Below are positions 4,786 through 6,971 of a stretch of 6,971 nucleotides of DNA, piece by piece. The notes under the pieces are model-generated. The model saw only the letters and a program-made list of their open reading frames with translations. It had not been told where the DNA came from and did no database searches. The first letter of the stretch is position 1; each line of letters opens with the position of its first letter. Position numbers and translations under genes: made by a program. Source of the stretch: Myxococcales bacterium (GTDB lineage: Bacteria > Myxococcota_A > Bradymonadia > Bradymonadales > Bradymonadaceae); the NCBI GenBank assembly GCA_007120615.1, contig SKNI01000566.1:1-6971 (forward strand). Direction: 5' to 3'.

Positions 4786-5466
4786 ATGATGAAACCAGAG
4801 GCCAAATTAACCAAACGACAGGGGACCGTATTGGAGGTCATCGCCCAGCATATCGAAGAGGTGGGTTATCCGCCGACGATTCGAGAACTCGGCGACGCCC
4901 TGGGAATTCGCTCCACCAACGGGGTCAACGACCACTTAAAAGCGTTGGAGAAGAAGGGGTATCTGACCAGAGAAGACGCCAAGTCTCGGACGATGCGGCC
5001 TATCTTCTGGCCCGACGGCACTCCCTATGAGCAGGGCGCAAACTCGGACTCTACCGAGGACTACGACGAGGAGATTCACCAGGTCCGGGTGGTGGGGCGA
5101 ATCGCCGCCGGTATGCCGGTGACGGCCATCGAGCAGACCGAAGAGATCGTGGCCATCGGCCAGGGGCTTTTAGGGCGCCAGCAAAAAGACGTCTTCGCCC
5201 TGCGCGTAAAGGGGGAGTCCATGATCGAAGATGGGATCTTCGATGGGGATTATATCTTTGTACGAAAGCAGGCCGATGTGCGAGACGGAAAGATCGTGGC
5301 CGTCATGATCGACGGAGAGGCCACCGTGAAGCGTCTCTTTCGGGAAGGAAATCGAGTCCGTCTGGAGCCGGCGAACGCCGCGATGGAGCCCATCTTCGTT
5401 CACGCCGATGAAGCTCGAGAGACGATGATCATCGGGCCCGTGGTGGGAGTCTACCGACGGCTTTGA
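4786..5466 (+). CDS. lexA: LexA repressor, SOS regulator and self-cleaving serine peptidase
   Basis: LexA represses SOS DNA-damage genes and inactivates itself by self-cleavage when RecA filaments form. It has 226 residues, slightly longer than E. coli LexA (202) because of a linker. Residues about 8-70 are the winged helix, with PPTIRELGDALG and the recognition helix RSTNGVNDHLKALEKKGYL. Residues about 76-98 are an acidic linker (ANSDSTEDYDEE). The S24 peptidase domain follows. The cleavage bond is Ala108-Gly109 in GRIAAGMP, the nucleophile is Ser145 in VKGESMIEDGI, and the general base is Lys182 in GEATVKRLF. All catalytic residues are present, so it should be functional. Two ATGs (4786 and 4789) are possible. 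GGGAAG directly precedes the first, and its spacing suits the second slightly better, a one-residue difference. Two LexA boxes upstream indicate autoregulation, and an intrinsic terminator follows. It appears to be a single-gene unit. Confidence 0.96.
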   Translation: MMKPEAKLTKRQGTVLEVIAQHIEEVGYPPTIRELGDALGIRSTNGVNDHLKALEKKGYLTREDAKSRTMRPIFWPDGTPYEQGANSDSTEDYDEEIHQVRVVGRIAAGMPVTAIEQTEEIVAIGQGLLGRQQKDVFALRVKGESMIEDGIFDGDYIFVRKQADVRDGKIVAVMIDGEATVKRLFREGNRVRLEPANAAMEPIFVHADEARETMIIGPVVGVYRRL

Positions 5467-5499
5467 TGAGCGCTGATATTCTTGCGGTCCCTGCGGAGC

Positions 5500-5521
5500 G
5501 CGGACGTCCCCGTCCGCTTTT
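5500..5521 (+). terminator. Intrinsic terminator of lexA
   Basis: GCGGACG-TCCC-CGTCCGC is a perfect 7-bp GC-rich stem with a 4-nt loop, followed at once by TTTT. It starts 34 bp after the lexA stop. The 3' arm and T-run also belong to a second perfect palindrome, CCGCTTTTAAAAGCGG (5514-5529). The T-run favours the plus strand; on the minus strand, where the protease gene ends at 5537, no T-run follows the main stem. Confidence 0.8.
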
Positions 5522-5536
5522 AAAAGCGGGAGAGGT

Positions 5537-6373
5537 TTATAGGCCGAAGAGCCGGCCCTGAGCGCTGAGCGAGAATAAATCCATGGATACGGCGATGGCC
5601 ACGTGGAGCACCACAGCGGGCCAGATGGATTTGTAGTGATAGGAGATGGCTCCCAGCGCGATTCCGGCGATGATGGAGCCCAGGGTCTCCGGCATGGGCT
5701 TTCCGAAGTGAATCATGGTGTAGGGGATCGTGGAGACCAGAATGGCGTACACCCCGAAGCGTCGTTTGAGTCCGTGGATCAAAAATCCCCGGTAGAAGAA
5801 TTCCAGGGCGAAGAATTGCCCTCCGTAGATCATCAGCCAGGCGATTAGGTCAAAGGTGCTGCGGTCGGCGTGCTGATAGAAGGGGTAGGTCGATTGAAAG
5901 CTGTCGGTGAAGGCGACAAAGACCACCGGAGGTAGCATAAACAAAAAGAGCCCCAGGGTCAGACCGAAGGGGACTTTGCCTTTCCGAAAGGAGAGTCCGT
6001 AGTCGGAGAGGCGCTCTTTTAAAACGAAGCGGATAATGAGCACGGGGACGATGAAATACCCCAGGATGGTGGTGCCGCTCCAATAGGCCAGCCGGGTGAG
6101 GCGGCCGTATTCGCGGTCCATGAAGATATCGCGCAGCCAACCCTCGGCGTCGTCCATAAACGGCCCGAAGATGAACTCCATGCTTCGCCAGTCTCCGGAG
6201 GAGCCGTAATAGTCGAGCCACGATAAGATCACCGCCGCCGAGAGCATGACCACCAGAAGTTGGCGGTCCAGGCGATTGACCGGTCGGGCGAGCTGAGCGT
6301 TACGGCTCTCCTCTTCGTGAACGGCGATGGCCTGATTGATTTTTTTCAGTATAGTTCGAGGAGAAAAGGCCAT
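5537..6373 (-). CDS. CPBP-family (Abi/Rce1-like) intramembrane protease
   Basis: This is a multi-pass membrane protein of the CPBP family (Pfam PF02517, CAAX-protease and bacteriocin-processing type), with 278 residues. Motif 1 is ALEFFYRGFL with Glu191 and Arg195. The usual EExxxR pair has Leu in place of the first Glu. Motif 2 is YTMIHFGKP with His222, and motif 3 is VLHVAIAVSMDL with His257. Helices are visible at about 38-56, 97-118, 135-156, 174-190, 231-246 and 250-268. A hydrophilic N-terminus (1-35) and a soluble loop (57-95) precede the core. The reading frame is open upstream to 6820, but that part is antisense to mutL, so I use the ATG at 6373 (MAFSPRT). Its ribosome binding site is weak. 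Substrate is unknown; family members process prenylated proteins, bacteriocins or anti-sigma factors. It converges with lexA and diverges from mutL. Confidence 0.85.
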   Translation of the reverse strand: MAFSPRTILKKINQAIAVHEEESRNAQLARPVNRLDRQLLVVMLSAAVILSWLDYYGSSGDWRSMEFIFGPFMDDAEGWLRDIFMDREYGRLTRLAYWSGTTILGYFIVPVLIIRFVLKERLSDYGLSFRKGKVPFGLTLGLFLFMLPPVVFVAFTDSFQSTYPFYQHADRSTFDLIAWLMIYGGQFFALEFFYRGFLIHGLKRRFGVYAILVSTIPYTMIHFGKPMPETLGSIIAGIALGAISYHYKSIWPAVVLHVAIAVSMDLFSLSAQGRLFGL

Positions 6374-6412
6374 GAAACGGTCATCTCGGGTACTGGCAGA
6401 ACCGGAAGTTCG

Positions 6413-6971
6413 ATGGATGAGAAGCAGGACAAAACCTGGCGAAATGCGGCGGCGCGTCACAGCGCGACGGGGCCTCGATCGGTAGCAGTACTGCCACCGG
6501 AGTTGGCCAACCAGATCGCTGCAGGTGAGGTGGTAGAACGCCCGGCGTCGGTCGTCAAGGAGTTGGTGGAAAATAGCCTCGACGCCGGGGCCCGCCGAAT
6601 CGAGGTGACCATTGAGAATGGCGGCCGTGATCTGATCCGGGTGGAGGACGACGGCTGCGGCATGGCGCGAGAAGATGCGCTGCGCGCCCTGGAGCGCCAC
6701 GCGACCAGCAAGTTGACCCGTGTGGAAGACCTCTTTGAGATCGGAACCCTCGGGTTTCGCGGCGAAGCGCTGCCCTCGATCGGGTCGGTTTCGCGCCTGG
6801 AGTTGTTGACCAAGACCCACGGATCGATCTCGGGGACGAGAGTTTTCGTGGAGGGCGGCACGATTCGGGAAATCGAAGATGTGGGAAAGGCAGCCGGGAC
6901 GACGGTGCTTGTTGAAGAGCTCTTTTTTAATACTCCGGCGCGGCTAAAATTTTTAAAGACTCCCGCCACCG
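6413..6971 (+). CDS. mutL: DNA mismatch repair protein MutL (N-terminal part, cut by window edge)
   Basis: MutL is the GHKL ATPase that couples mismatch recognition by MutS to strand incision. About 186 residues are visible and the frame is open at the edge. The ATPase motifs appear in order: ANQIAAGEVVERPASVVKEL then VENSLDAGA (motif I; Glu50 and Asn54 by position), EDDGCGM at 78-84 (motif II), RHATSK at 95-100, and GTLGFRGEALPSIGSVSRL at 111-129 (motif III). LFFNTPARLKFLK follows near the right edge. The start ATG at 6413 has GGAAG 4 nt upstream. It adds a polar tail of about 23 residues before the usual VLPPELANQIAAGE, which normally starts within 5-10 residues. No closer in-frame ATG exists, so the tail is either real or an alternative start is used. 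Whether the endonuclease motif is present cannot be seen. Confidence 0.95.
   Translation, partial: MDEKQDKTWRNAAARHSATGPRSVAVLPPELANQIAAGEVVERPASVVKELVENSLDAGARRIEVTIENGGRDLIRVEDDGCGMAREDALRALERHATSKLTRVEDLFEIGTLGFRGEALPSIGSVSRLELLTKTHGSISGTRVFVEGGTIREIEDVGKAAGTTVLVEELFFNTPARLKFLKTPAT

Noticed and set aside
6374..6820. N-terminal extension of the CPBP protein to a 427-residue form
   Set aside because: The extra 149 residues are antisense to the conserved MutL ATPase region and contain no recognisable domain.
6457..6969. Minus-strand open frame of 170 codons
   Set aside because: It lies entirely antisense to mutL, and its Ser/Arg-rich composition is typical of a shadow frame.

Overview
The window is ordinary bacterial chromosome with dense genes on both strands. 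Two features suggest a deltaproteobacterial lineage in the broad sense, near Myxococcota or Bradymonadota. The LexA recognition helix reads IRSTNGVNDHLKALE, as I recall it from Myxococcus LexA. Its promoter also carries two boxes that fit the Myxococcus-type LexA consensus (CTRHAMRYBYGTTCAGS, from memory) rather than the E. coli CTGT-N8-ACAG type. nuoC and nuoD are separate genes, unlike the E. coli fusion. The taxonomic placement is inference.

Layout. Positions 1-1749 (minus strand) hold the start of a respiratory complex I operon, nuoA-nuoB-nuoC-nuoD, with nuoD cut by the window edge. A gene-poor stretch of about 510 bp follows. It holds a probable nuo promoter pointing left and a candidate promoter pointing right. 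Positions 2263-4276 (plus) hold a SulP anion transporter with a C-terminal STAS domain, followed 58 bp later by a single-domain universal stress protein. Positions 4277-4785 are non-coding. They contain a two-unit repeat: the first unit carries an extra ~150 bp nested palindrome that the second lacks. The lexA promoter with tandem LexA boxes comes next. lexA (4786-5466, plus) ends in a clear intrinsic terminator and converges on a CPBP-family membrane protease gene (5537-6373, minus). That gene is divergent, with only 39 bp between start codons, from mutL (6413 onward, plus), which runs off the right edge.

How the genes work together. The nuo genes build proton-pumping NADH:quinone oxidoreductase. 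The transporter and stress protein look like a co-transcribed pair. lexA and mutL both belong to genome maintenance, but nothing here shows them to be co-regulated. I see no mobile element gene, CRISPR array, tRNA or rRNA, and no novel multi-gene system. The best candidates for a second look are the repeat at 4281-4665 and the tandem LexA-box promoter.
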